From Piper betle (taxonomy: Eukaryota > Streptophyta > Magnoliopsida > Piperales > Piperaceae): 64,000 bases of DNA. The position numbers and the translations under genes were made by a program. Numbering within the stretch: the stretch's first letter is position 1; each line of letters starts with the position of its first letter. The DNA is taken from positions 124,001-188,000 of the forward strand of contig JAURVB010013550.1 in NCBI GenBank assembly GCA_033002965.1. Direction: 5' to 3'. Shown here one piece after another: positions 11,859-23,439 of the stretch. The notes beneath the pieces were generated by a model. It was given only the letters and a program-made list of their open reading frames with translations. It had not been told where the DNA came from and did not search any database.

Positions 11859-13721
11859 GAGACCTGATATCCTCATCGAAGGCTTGAGTCCTGCTCTGCC
11901 TTTTGATCCCTCTCACGCATAGGTTTCCTCCCTTTTTCCACTTGAATCACTCCGTCTGCACCTTCAAAGCCCCCAAGTTGACGTACCTCTGCTTCAAAGT
12001 CCTTTCTACCTCTTGTTTGCTGGTGGTAGTAGAAGCCCTTTCAGACTAGCTCTTCAAACCGGATTGACCAAATCCCCTTGGAAAAACATACAAAGGAACC
12101 CGTACCTTTACTTTGTACACCAGATTTTCTCTCCAAATCTGGGCGTGAGCGTCAGCATCACTTGTTCTCCACGCAGAATGATATGCCCTCCTCATCAGGT
12201 CCACATCTCACCATTTAGCTCATTGCACCTTATATGGTCCACAACCTCAGAGAACTAAGCCTCGTTAGCTGACCACAAAGCAGATTTTCTAGCTGCCTCG
12301 TGCAAGACGTCCATGATACGCATGTCTCACATACTCCTCCAGAGTAATGCATCCATAACCTCAGTCCTTACTCCAGATTGAGCCTGGCTAGTTGTCATCG
12401 GTCACTCTTCTTCTACTCGTACACTGCGTACTTCCCCATGATTCGGCAAGCAGCCCTAGTTGGGTGTCCCTAGGCACTGCCCCGAACAGTGTACTCCGAG
12501 ACTCGATAGACTAACCCTGCTGTTGCTCCCTTCTCTTCGGGAATCTGGGCCCCCTGGTCCATGAGATCGAGCTTCAAGATCTCAAGGTGAAGTTAGTGCT
12601 GCAGCATCCCAGCCACCAACTCTTTTCACTGCACCTACCCGGCTAGAAAACACCAGTCACGAGTTTCACAAAAGCTGCACTATCAGCTTCTGACGAACAA
12701 CGATTCACCCTAATACTGGGTATACATCCAGACTCAACCTAGACGTTCTTCCACTGGGGAATGTGGAACCTCAGCTTCTGTCTTAGTCTACCTGTAGGAC
12801 TGAATAGCCTATGTCCTCAAAGGCCTAGACTAAACTTATCATCTAGCCAACACATATGAGCCAAGCACCGACTTGCTCTGTCAACCAAATTTCTTGTTGT
12901 CGCGATCCATTTTCGCTAACTCTTTCTCCCTAGGTCTGGAATAAGGCGTTAGCTCCATTGACCTCCAGACAATGAACTCAGATCCAACAAGTAAACACGC
13001 CACAGTTGGACAATGTACTCCCGGCCAGCCCCTACTGCCTTCCACTATCCCGGCATTTGTGAAGTGCGTCACCACTCCACCGGTTGCCTGGAACCCGGCC
13101 GTTCCAGAATTGGCTCTGATGATCACAGCTCCCAAACATTAGAAAGCTATGAGGCATGGCTCCGACCATACCCCGACTTATACCCCCATAAGTCATTTAA
13201 AGATGACTCTATATGGCGCAATCCATGTGCAAACTTCCAGTAATTGGCCAAACTCCTAGGAAGCTCTTCCTTCCAGTCACCTCTGTTGGCATCCACTTGG
13301 CAATGGTATCCGCTTGATTCCACACTCGCACCTCTTCTTGGACAATTCTAGGGAGGCTCAACTCCCATAATCACGAACTCACACGACTCTTCACATAGAG
13401 AATGCTCCTTGAGCCCTGCATCAAATGACCCGTGTGAACCCTCCCTAGCTCACTACCTGACGTCTGGTCCAACTCATAGGAATTGGGTACTTCTTCCTCA
13501 CGGTCACCTCATGTAATCCATGGTGCATGATGGCAGAATTTTCCTCCATCCAGGAACCACATCTAGATTTGTATGAGTTCGTCTGGCACCACACTCTAGT
13601 GCACTGGCGTTGGTGCCATCCCCGGCACCAACTTGATTTGGTGAATGATCATTCTCTTGGGAGACCACTCTGGCAACTCGGTAGATTGCACACCTACCAG
13701 CAAATCCGGCACCACCACCAC
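11859..13721 (-). pseudogene. Decayed Gypsy pol (reverse transcriptase to integrase)
   Basis: Frameshifts and deletions break this stretch, but pol landmarks survive in order on the minus strand. HHQIKLVPGM lies near 13650 (RRVEHKIEL-like start of RT), VTVRKKYPIPM near 13500, FLG(V/L)ANYWKFAHGLRHI near 13260-13190 (the FLGLANYYRRF block before RNase H), and FDEDIRSHWWG just before the polypurine tract. The distance between RT landmarks is far shorter than in intact elements, so most of RT has been deleted. No functional product is possible. Confidence 0.65.
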
Positions 13722-15325
13722 CTAGTCCGGTTGGATCATCACCATTCCTGCCAGATCAGTCAAGGCTCCCGGGCACTCTTGAGTCACTTGCATTGCCGAC
13801 AGATGCTCCTCCCTGACAGTGCTGCACTTGACCCCAGAAGGTCCTCTTTGCCCACGAACGAAGCTTGCACCCGCTTCACTCGCGATCAGTATACCTTCCA
13901 GTTGTGGGAAAACTCCCACACCAGCAGTACGCATGAAAGGATTCCCGAGTATCAGATCAAAGTCATCGAGTTCGACGACCATCAAGTCCACTCAGCCTTC
14001 ATACTCCCCCAGGCTGATTCTGACATTTCTGGCTATACCTTCAACTTGCCTCGCCTGTGAGTTCACCGCCTTTATCTGGCTCGTCACGATCCTAATCTTC
14101 AACCCTAACTCCAATGCCATCCCTTTGGAGACAAAATTGTGCGTAGCACCAGTGTCTACTAGGGCTGAAACTGCTCTCTCGTTCACTATGCATGGAACGT
14201 ACATCAGGTCAGCTCCCCCAAAAGCTGCACGTCCAGCCATCAATGCCTCAAGTATCTGAAGAGTAGACTCTCGGGCAAGAGGCTCCTCCTCTTGATCCTG
14301 GTCTGCATCCGCTACCAAGGCATTCACCTTGCCTCGGCTCAAACACTCTTTTGCCCGATGCGGTCCCCCGCACAGAAAGCATCCGATTGCTGGCGCACCC
14401 AGCACTCGATCCCTGCTACCCGACCCCATGTCTGACACCCTCTTTGGCCCTGCCATCCCGTTGGCTGTTGTTGCCTTTGCCTCCCTAGAACTTCCTACTC
14501 GGGCCATCTTCTCTCGAGACCCAGCATGCTTGAAGTCTACCAAGGCATCGGCAGCCACCAAAGCTGCAGGTAAATCCTGGACTTTCTGCTGTCTCAGTTC
14601 CGTCTGAGTCCATGGTTGCAAACCAGAGATGAAATTAAATAACTTGTCTTCCTCCGACATATTCTTGATATCTAGGAGACAAGAGTTGAACTCCTTGACG
14701 TATTCCCGTACGGTACCTGTTTGCCTCAACTTCTTGAGTCGATCTCTTGCCATCCACATTGTGTTAGTGGGCAAGAATTGCTTCTGAAGCTCCTGTTTTA
14801 AGGAATCCCAAGTCTCCATACGGGGTCGACCAGCATTCTCATCCTCCTCGGTGCGAGTTCTATACCATAACTTGGCATCCCCCGTCATGAACATGCTGGC
14901 CATAGAAACTTGGCATTCTTCAGGTATATTCGCAGCAACGAAGTACTCTTGAATATCCCAGATGAAGTTTTCTAAGTCCTTGGCTGACCTAGTTCCCTCG
15001 AACTTCTTTGGCTCTGGCACCTTAAGCCTTCCCGAGATCGAATATTCCTCAGCTGCACGGTCAACCCCACTAGGTTGAGGATATCTTGCGACAACAGCAT
15101 TACATCTGTATGTAGAGCTTGTATCATGTCCCGGAACTCTTCCAATAGTCCTGCCATCTGTTCCTCCTTAACACCACTGGTCCCGGGTCTGTCGCTAACC
15201 CGAGTGTTCAAGTCCCTCATCCCTTCGGTTAAGGACTGTAGTTGCTCAAAGATGGTCCATCCATCATCACTGGTAGGTCCTCCCACCAGCACTTCCAGCC
15301 GTGTCACACGTTCTCGTGTGTCCAT
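13722..15325 (-). pseudogene. Gypsy gag-protease, with one frameshift and one in-frame stop
   Basis: Gag starts at the ATG at 15325 (MDTRERVTRLEVLVG). It shifts frame near 15040 into VPEPKKFEGTRSAKDLENF and continues through the retrotransposon gag domain (YFVAANIPEECQ, AKLWYRTRT, LKKLRQTGTVREYVKEF). The zinc knuckle CFLCGGPHRAKEC and the protease active site VDTGATHNF follow. A TGA at 13992-13994 interrupts the frame, which then resumes without shift as VDLMVVELDDFDLILGNPF and ends at 13722. Gag, knuckle and an aspartic protease of DTGA type identify a plant Ty3/Gypsy element. Its LTRs are the pieces at 11.3-11.8 and 18.4-19.6 kb. Confidence 0.9.
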
Positions 15326-15400
15326 GCCTTGGTATCTGCCTACCAAAAAAGAATGTGCAGTCTTTCCTCTGAAAGCTGTGTTGTGCCCCGCAAGCCTTCC
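15326..15400 (-). mobile_element. Gypsy leader between gag and the inserted solo LTR
   Basis: Short untranslated leader of the Gypsy element. Its last five bases, CTTCC (15396-15400), are repeated at 18354-18358 on the other side of the solo LTR. Joining the two sides restores the leader from primer-binding site to gag. Confidence 0.8.
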
Positions 15401-15810
15401 TGTAAAACCGCGATTCGAGTCAGGGTTTTATATTCAGAACCGGTCGATTCGACCGTTATTTTTGAGTCGAGTCAGTTTCAGAACACGTGTACCGAGCCGA
15501 CGCCGGTCTCGTGTATGAGCCATGAGGGTCATGTGTACCCAAGTATATGATGATAACGTCATGAACACAGCAGAAAAGAATGAGTTATCAAAATATATGA
15601 GGGTATGCAGTTCATTTTTTTTATTATGATATATAATGGATCGTAGAATTAGTTTTAGGCCGTTTACCGCATTAGGACGCGTTACGGGCATTTTGGGTTG
15701 GTTGATAGTTCTAGAGCATATCATTAGGATTTTTTGATGTTGTTTGATTTTACGGGATTTTTCCCGATTTTTATGAATTTTTTTAGGATTTAATACGACT
15801 TAGTTATTAT

Positions 15811-15839
15811 ACTTGACTCGAGCAGGAGACGAGTCAAGT
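15811..15839. repeat. Hairpin ACTTGACTCG / CGAGTCAAGT in solo LTR copy 1
   Basis: Perfect 10-bp inverted repeat with a 9-base loop (AGCAGGAGA). Copy 2 has TTGACTCG/CGAGTCAA at about 26226-26248, also with a 9-base loop. Weaker versions occur near 241-262 and 610-635. The motif precedes the GC-rich tract each time. Confidence 0.8.
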
Positions 15840-17028
15840 CTTAATTACAAGTTTGCCACCCAACCATCTCTTCTCCACCCCCGATCTTTTCTCCCCCACG
15901 CCCAAACCCTAGCCGCCACGCCGCCCCTGTTCGCGCGCCACCGCCGCGCACGGCCGCCGATCGACGCCGCCCAGCCCAGCCATAGCGTCGCCCTGCCGCC
16001 TCGACCAGGCCCGGCCACGAGCTGGCCGCCGCGACGCGAGGAAGCCGTGCCTTTATGTCGTGCTCCCGTCGCCAATCGTGCCGCCGGGCACCGTCGCCGC
16101 TGCGATCTAGCAGTCGCCTCAGCACCCTCGACCCCTCAGCCGCCTTTCCCGACAGGAGCGGAGGCCATCGCTAGCCTGGCCGGCCGGATCTAGTGACCCA
16201 TCGCCGCCGCTCCATATTAGCCTTTTTCCAGCAAGCCGCCACCTCCATTGACCGTGTCGACCCCATAGATGAGTCGGGCTCGCCGAGCTGGTTCCAAGGG
16301 TACCCAACACGACCACTTTCCGGCTAGTAGACGCCGCTGGCGATTGTAGCCGGAAAACCACTGGAAGCCGCCAGAAAACCGCCAATAGCTGCCGGAAAAC
16401 CATCGGAAAATCGGAATTTCTAGAATTTGCTGGAATTCACCGGATCTTCCGCGGAGCTCACCCAGTTGGACTCGATCGAACGTCGGATGCCGAGGAGCGC
16501 CGAATTCGAGCTCCAAGACGCGCGACCTAATCGTCGCCATTGCGACGACGTGAGGTATAATTACCTCCGATTTGATTATTTAAAATTGATGATGATTGTT
16601 AGCACAGCATGCTAGGATTGATTTATGATGTAATTGATAGTGCATGGAGGATAAGTGATGAAGTGATAAGTTACATGATGTGATTGATAGTTCATGGAGG
16701 TTAAGTGATCTAATGAAGTAAGTAAATTGAGCATGATAATCGTGTATGATGTAACTTAGGAAAAATACAATAAAATTGTCATGAATAGGATGAGTTAGAG
16801 TTATTTTCATATTTATGGTTATTTGACGATTGATGATTTTGTGTTTAATTGTGTTGAGTTTGATGCATCATTTAGTTAGCGGGTGTTAGTATTTAGTTTT
16901 GATGTGTAGGTACAGAATAGGAGCTCGCCGCCTAGGCGTGATGACACGTTTGGAGCTTCTACCAGGTCCGTTTAGGACTCGTCTGTTTTACTCTTTTCTA
17001 TTGTATGTTTGTTTTAATGCCTACAGGA

Positions 17029-17066
17029 CGAGTTAAGTGGCGCTTTATCGGATCCCACTTAACTCG
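17029..17066. repeat. Conserved hairpin CGAGTTAAGTGG / CCACTTAACTCG in solo LTR copy 1
   Basis: Perfect 12-bp stem with a 14-base loop, about 105 bases upstream of the TATA box. Copy 2 keeps the identical stem at 25002-25013 and 25028-25039. The neighbouring older fragment (about 23540) has lost it. Confidence 0.85.
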
Positions 17067-17171
17067 GGCCATTTAACCGAATAGTTTTCCGGATTAATAA
17101 CCCCTCCAGGATGAGATCTCTCAAGGATGATTTCGAAAACAAGATCCACCACAAGTTGCCTTCGGGCCTAT

Positions 17172-17179
17172 TATATAAA
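17172..17179 (+). promoter_or_regulatory. TATA box of solo LTR copy 1
   Basis: TATATAAA followed by TCCCTACCCA. The same TATAAATCCC block sits at the matching place in copy 2 on the minus strand. A promoter this far in places U3 at about 15401-17200. Confidence 0.6.
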
Positions 17180-18375
17180 TCCCTACCCAACCCTATATAT
17201 ATGTAGTTTTTGCGTTTTCAGTGAGACGAGAGATGGAGAAATCGACTGTACGTACCATGCAGAGGATGCCGTGACAGTCAAAGTGGGCTCTGGATTAGTG
17301 CCAGCGGACTGTTCCATTCCCGAGGGATCCTGACAACTCCGCGTTTGAATTCCTCACACCCGGAGAACGTGGAGGTTTACGGGTACTGTTTAGTACAGCG
17401 CATGTCCGGACTTGTGGTTCAAAGGGTACTAAAGGCGACTGCCGGAGAGTACTCGGCCTTCGTGCTCAAGGCCAGGAGAAATATGGAGGTACGGAGAGGG
17501 CTTAGGATGAAGTTTCACGAGAAGTACTGAAAAAGAAGTGCCGAGAGCGGCACAGTACCAGCAGCAGATCAGTAAGTTCGGGATGCTACCGGGTATGCAG
17601 CCCAGTGGCTCCTCAGTAGTGCCCTTCAGAGTGTTCACGTGGAGTATACGATGTTTTCTTTCATATGAGAGTTTGCTCTCATAGTCAGCTTATTGTAGTT
17701 ATTTTATTTTCCGGACCAGTAACACTTGTTACTGACGTGTTTTTATACTATATGTAGGTAATAACCACGAGTTGGAGGAGCCAGCTTGGATGGAGGAGCA
17801 ATGAGGTCTTGTGCACACACACATATTAGATTTCTGAATGTTTAATATTGTATTATTATGTTATTATATTGTGAATGACATGATTAAATGTTTGAGCATG
17901 ATGATATGATGTGAATGAAAGGCTAAGACACGATAACAGAATGCAAAATATGATCAGAGTTGAGCAGCGGAAGCGTAGTGGGTTGAGACCCAAGCTTCAG
18001 AATGAATACGTAATAAATGAGATTCTGTGTGATTGTTAATGCATGCCGATATATTTGAATATATGATTTTGACAGGGTGGCCCCTAATTGCATTTAGGGG
18101 AAATTCTGTCCCTTTAGTTTTAGAATTTTTACTAATTTTGATTGTAATTGTTGGTGTGAAAATTGGTTGCATGTTATCCATGTAGTATCCTGTTAGGGTC
18201 TTATGCATTCATACATACAAATAGCAAGTCGGATCTTCATCTTAAGATGCCGGGATTGGATCCGCACGAGTTAGGTTCGGGTTAGCCGACCTAACCGGGG
18301 CCTGTAACATGCCGGTTTGGTTCACGAGTGTGAACCGGATTTGGGGTGTTACACTTCCAGTCGTCACCGAAATTA

Positions 18376-18387
18376 GGCTCTGATACC
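18376..18387 (-). other. Primer-binding site of the Gypsy element (initiator Met tRNA type)
   Basis: The minus strand reads AAAGGTATCAGAGCC just after the LTR end TGTGACA. GGTATCAGAGC matches the usual plant initiator-tRNA(Met) primer site TGGTATCAGAGC except for the first base. It fixes the 5' LTR edge at 18391. Confidence 0.85.
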
Positions 18388-18390
18388 TTT

Positions 18391-19564
18391 TGTCACAGGG
18401 TCACCTTAGGGGTTAAATTTTTTGCCCCTGCGTTCCCCTGTGCGGCGTGTTTCCCTCCTTGGAAACACTCAACCTTCACCTGCACGCAACGATTTACCAC
18501 TACACAAAGAGGCACATGGGCACCAACATACCCAGTCCCAATACTGCGTTCAACTACTAGCGCTGCTAGTATCGGTATTCGATTATCGGTATTGGCTCCC
18601 ACGAACACACCGAACCGCCAAGCTGTAGTGCTTTTACGTCCCACGTACCAATCACCCTGCTCGGTACGACCAGACCTCGGAATCACTGGTCTAGTCCCCG
18701 GTGGCCAAATACGACGCTTACACTACAAGAATTACGGGAACTCTTCCCAACCTCTAACAATATGAATATAGGATAATACAAGTAATCCTCACTTGATTAC
18801 ATGCAAGTCGTGGACATGCAAACCCCACGACTTTGCCTCTTGACCCTCACTCGACAGGACTTACAGGCAACCCTCGGCTACCCCGGCACGAGGCTGCTGA
18901 ACAACGACTATGTGGGTATCTTGATCCTAAAGGCGAACGTCAACTATGCCGGCAGTTCTTCATGAAGCTCCAGTCTGATTCACGGCCTGGCTGCAGTCAC
19001 TCCATGGAGTCCCCTTGCCCGACCAAGGTGACTCTCCTCCACTGAGATCTCACACACACACACACACACTTGTTGTTCTCCTCTTGTCTGCTCTCTACAC
19101 AAGGATGGCACCTCCTTATATAGACTCCTGGGCTAGTGTGCTGGCACATCATCATCATGCATCCTCACCGTCAAACTCTTGATCAACGGCTCTCCTTGAT
19201 CAGAATGCATCATCCAACTCTTGAAGTTCCCTCACCGTTGGATCTGTGATCAACGGACCCAACTCACTCAAGCCTTGATATCGACCCCTTGGTGTTCCGG
19301 CAGCAATTACCGGAAACTCCCTGGGTGCAGCATGGTCATCTGGTCTAGACCCCTGGGTCGGCCCAGCTGACCCCAGTATCGAACCTCTGTCGGTGTGTCC
19401 CAAGGCCCACTCGGCATCCAGCACCAGGACCCCACTAGGACCCCTGCGCATGCTCGATAACCCCAACATCAGTAAGTCCCTACCGGCCCTTGGTCTTGGT
19501 CACCTGCTCGATCGCACACCCGTGACTACCGATACACACTGCTCAGTATCGAACCTCTGTCGGT
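18391..19564 (-). mobile_element. Truncated 5' LTR of the Gypsy element
   Basis: On the minus strand the LTR ends ...CCCTGTGACA at 18391, followed by the primer-binding site. A TATA box (CTATATAAG, 19115-19123) is followed by a (CA)n tract at about 19049-19069. The U3 side breaks off at about 19564, where Copia pol begins. Bases 19447-19553 match the 3' LTR piece at 11.3 kb. Each LTR lacks the part the other keeps, so the full length must have been near 1.6 kb (estimate). Confidence 0.75.
19115..19123 (-). promoter_or_regulatory. TATA box of the Gypsy 5' LTR
   Basis: CTATATAAGG on the minus strand, 20-30 bases before a pyrimidine/purine change and about 730 bases from the LTR end. Likely start of the R region. 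Confidence 0.55.
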
Positions 19565-21738
19565 GAGGCACTAAAGACGACAGTATATCTTCTTAAAAGA
19601 GTACCGACAAAAGCAAAAGTTAAGACCCCTTCTGAATTATGGACCGAAAAAGGCCCAATATAATGCATTTACGCATTTGGGGTTGTCTAGCTTAAGCAAG
19701 GCCTTATAGGCCGAATGAAAGGAAACTGGACTCAAGAACAATAAGCAGTTATTTTGTTGGGTACTCTGATCGGTCAATAGGGTATAAGTTTTATGATCCC
19801 ACAATTAAGTCATTCTTTGAGACGAGAAATGCCCAGTTTTTTGAGGATGTTGGTTTGGAAGGGGGAAATGAGGTTAGAGACTTTGTCTTTGAAGAAGAAT
19901 CTGATTCTCTTCCCATAATTGTTTTTGATAAAAATCAGGATCAGGATCATATTTCTGATGTAATTCAAGATACAGTACTAGAATTACAAGACTTTGTCGA
20001 GAATCTCCCTACTCAAGTTATACCTGAAGGACAAACTCAACAACCTCAAGAGCAAATGCCATTGAGGAGATCCACAAGAGAAAGGAGAAAAGCAATTTCA
20101 GATGATTATATTATCTTTCTCCAAGAACATGAGGATAACAATGAAATGGTTGATGATCTAATCAGCTTTCATCAAGTCATGAAGAGTTCTAATTCTCAAA
20201 AGTGGAATGACGCCGTGAATGAAGAGATGAAGTCCATGAAAACTAATGACGTTTGGGATCTTGTCTTATTGCCTGAAGGTGCGAAACCCATTGGTTGCAA
20301 ATGGATATTTAAAACCAAGCAGGATTCAAAGGGTAATATAGAAAGATGTAAGGCTCGTCTTGTTGCAAAGGGCTTTACTCAAAAGGAAGGCATTGATTAT
20401 AATGAGACTTTCTCTCCAGTTTCATCGAAAGACTCGTTCAGAATAATTATGGCATTAGTGGCACATTTTGATCTTGAGTTACATCAGATGGATGTAAAGA
20501 CTGTGTTTCTAAATGGTGACATTGATGAAACAATTTATATGGTGCAACCAGAAAACTTTGTATTAGGAGATTCAAAGAAGATGGTTTACAAATTAAAGAA
20601 ATCCATCTATGGACTTAAGCAGGCTTCTCGTCAATGGTATCACAAATTTCATCAAGTGATTCTTTCATTTGGTTTTGAGATGAATGTGATTGATGATTGT
20701 ATATACCATAAGTTTAGTGGGAGTAAGTATATTTTCCTGGTTTTATATGTTGATGATATATTACTTGCCAGTAATAATATAGATTTTTTGCACGAAACTA
20801 AGAATCTTTTGTCAAAGAAATTTGAAATGAAAGATCTTGGTAATGCATCTTTTGTATTAGGAATTCAAATACATCGGAATCGCGATCGATGTATACTTAG
20901 ATTATCACAAAAGACATATATAGAAAAAGTGCTTAAAAGATTTGGCATGCAAAATTGTAAACCAGGAGATACCCCTATTTCTAAAGGAGACAAATTCAGT
21001 CCCAATCAATGCCCCAAAAATGATATAGAAGAAAAGGAAATGCAAAAGATTCCCTATGCTTCAGTAGTGGGAAGTCTTATGTATGCTCAAGTATATACGC
21101 GTCTAGATATTACGTATATTGTTGGAATGTTGGGTAGATATCAAAGTAATCCAGGGTTGGATCACTGGATAGCAGCCAAAAGGGTCATGAGGTATCTTCA
21201 GAAAACAAAACATTACATGCTCACATATCGGAAATCAGATCAACTTGAGATCACAGGATATTCTGATTCCGATTTTGCTGGATGTCAAGATAGTCGTCGA
21301 TCCACTTCTGGCTATGTCTATCTACTAGCTGGCGGAGCTATTTCTTGGAAAAGTGCTAAGCAGACACTCATAGCTTCTTCCACTATGGCAGCCGAATTCA
21401 TAGCTTGTTATGAGGCATCCAATCAGGGAATATGGTTGCGGAATTTTGTCACAGGGCTGCGTATTGTTGATAATATTGAAAGACCACTTAAGATATTTTG
21501 TGACAATCAGTCTGCAGTATCATATTCAAATAACAACAGAAGCTCATCTAAATCAAAACATATAGAGATCAAGTTTCTTGTTGTGAAAGAAAGAGTTCAG
21601 AGTGGTAAAGTATCAATAGAACATATTGGAACAAACTCCATGGTTGCGGATCCGCTTACTAAAGGATTACTACCCAAGGTCTTTCATGAGCATGTTGCTC
21701 AGATGGGTATTGTATCATTTGATGATATGTTACTTTAG
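19565..21738 (+). pseudogene. Ty1/Copia pol fragment: integrase end, reverse transcriptase, RNase H
   Basis: The 5' side is lost at the junction with the Gypsy LTR. Integrase C-terminal text starts at EALKTTVYLLKRVPTKAK, shifts frame near 19645 and has a Glu-to-stop change (TAA) before ARPYRPNERKLDSRTIS. From about 19695 to the stop at 21738 the frame is open. RT begins near WNDAVNEEMKSM, shows DVKTVFLNGDIDETIYM and the catalytic YVDD (about 20746-20757), and is followed by KSIYGLKQASRQWY-type blocks. RNase H shows GYSDSDFAGC, SWKSAKQTLIASSTMAAEF and SKHIEIKF. About 630 codons are uninterrupted, so decay is modest. A full element would also need gag, protease and integrase core, which are absent. 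Confidence 0.92.
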
Positions 21739-22063
21739 TGGGAGTTTGTATTGAACTGCAGTATTTTGGTTTAAGGTTCACTCTGTTTTGGTATTTTGGT
21801 GATCTCATAAGGTTGGACCAGTTGAAAATAGGCATGTTCAGATCAAATTACATGTAATTTTCATGCTACACATCCATACTTGATCTATGTCATTTGATTA
21901 TGTTGGTATATGTGACCATGGAAGGTTTAGTTACGCTCAATGTGACGAAAATCGCCTTGATCCTATATTGACATTGATTAATGGACGAGATTGTTATTTT
22001 GGTATAATGACATATGTTTGGAGCTCATAAAGTTATACAATTATTTTGTGTATATATTAAGTC

Positions 22064-22530
22064 CAAGTGGGAGATTGTTGGAAATTGGACATAAATATAT
22101 ACATGAATCAGGAATTGTATCATATGTTATTATATAAGGTTGGCTAAATTAAATTGATCTACTAAAGTTAAGGGTTATGAGCCATAAATTAAAGTGTGGA
22201 ATTTAATGAGAAAAGTGTGGAATTCAATGTGTAGATAACTTTTCATAAATTCTCTTTCGTAATGGGTGGAATTGAATTTATGGAACTAAGGCTATAAATA
22301 AGGAGGTTATGGTCCCTGAATTCATATCTGGTTTTCGTTCTGGTATCCCATTGTCCAGAACTTTGGTTTAGAAAACTAGTCTTGAATTTGGAAGATCCAA
22401 AAACCTAAGTGATCAAGACTCTGATTTCTTTATGGCTTCAGGTACGCTTCCGCTATTTTATTTATCTAGTTTAATTTCTCTCGATAATTTGATATGAAAT
22501 CTAAATAAAGTCTAAGAGCATACTGAGTGA
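22064..22530 (+). mobile_element. Copia polypurine tract and partial 3' LTR
   Basis: AAGTGGGAGATTG (22065-22077) is the typical Copia polypurine tract. The LTR then starts TGTTGGAAATTGGAC at 22076. A TATA box (CTATAAATA, 22292-22300) lies about 215 bases in. The end is not clear; no second LTR or CA end with a target duplication was found, so 22530 is approximate. Bases 21739-22063 are 3' untranslated element sequence. Confidence 0.7.
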
Positions 22531-23142
22531 GGTAGAGCATCATTCATAGGCGAGCAAGCGAGGTTTCCCATGTCTAGTCGAGTATGCGAATGTTATAGAC
22601 GAATGGTATGGATGAGTGGATGAGGGAACTTGCGTTGGGCATAGAAAGATGAGAGGCGATCCGATAGAATGGGCGGCATTGCTCACCACGCTTTCATCGT
22701 GTGAATATGTAGGGGGATAAAGCACCATACCATGTACCATCCGTATAGAGCGAGATCTTTATAAATCAGACGCTATGATAGACCTCGGGGAGTCCTGGCA
22801 TGCGCGGTTCAGTATCCTTACCCACATGGCTGGGGGCATTATGGCTCTTTCTCATGGAGCTGCATATTGGCGTTTTACTGCAACATCCTCTCGTTCGGGA
22901 TGCTGTGGTTTCGAAAACATTTTTGTGAAATCTCTTGAATTCTGAAATCAACTCTTCTATTGATGCCTCGTCATATTCTCTCATTTCACTACCCGGTGAC
23001 TACTGTTTTATCCTAAACCGTTTATTTATTATTTACATACTCGCATAACACTACAATTGTCAGCATTCTCGGCTTTGTTGTCAATATTCCCAACTTGTCG
23101 ATATTCCCGCATAACATGGTCGTCGGTAGTTTTGGCTTCGAC
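22531..23142. other. Unassigned repeat-like sequence
   Basis: Moderately GC-rich sequence with no conserved domain. An open frame on the minus strand at 22766-22984 (MREYDEASIEELISEFKRFH...) begins with a charged helix-like segment but matches nothing I know. Probably retrotransposon debris. Confidence 0.3.
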
Positions 23143-23425
23143 TGGCACCGCTCGCATAACTTGTCGTCAGTAGTCCTGGCTTATACTGGCACATGCCGCT
23201 GCCGCTCACATAATATGGTCGTCAGTAGTTCCGACTTTGACTGGCATGTGCTTGCTCACGTAGTACGATTTTTGAAAAATTGGCACCGCTCGCATAACTT
23301 GTCGTCAATAGTCCCGGCTTAGACTTGCACATGCCGCTGCCGCTCGCTAATATGGTCATCAGTGGTCGTCAGTAGTTCCGGCTTTGACTGGCACGTGCTT
23401 GCTCACGTAATACGGTTATTGAAAG
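23143..23425. repeat. Two tandem copies of a 138-bp GC-rich unit
   Basis: The unit begins TGGCACCGCTCGCATAAC and contains GTCGTCAGTAGT, GCCGCTGCCGCTC and TGCTTGCTCACGTA. Copy 1 is about 23143-23280 and copy 2 about 23281-23425, with scattered substitutions. A partial copy precedes them at 23095-23142. The small open frames here arise from the repeat. Confidence 0.75.
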
Positions 23426-23439
23426 ACACGAAAACATAC

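Larger units (their letters stand above)
15401..18353 (+). mobile_element. Solo LTR, family A copy 1 (2,953 bp), inserted in the Gypsy leader
   Basis: It starts TGTAAAACC and ends GGGGTGTTACA, giving TG..CA termini with a partly matching TGTAAAAC/GTGTTACA end pair. It is flanked by a perfect 5-bp duplication CTTCC (15396-15400, 18354-18358). It contains no gag, pol or primer-binding site, which fits a solo LTR left by recombination. Layout: AT-rich start, a hairpin at 15811-15839, a GC-rich tract at about 15850-16560, AT-rich DNA, a second hairpin at 17029-17066, a TATA box at 17172 and a downstream part. The same order occurs in reverse at 23788-26643. A shorter non-autonomous element of LTR-like form is the alternative. 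Confidence 0.85.
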
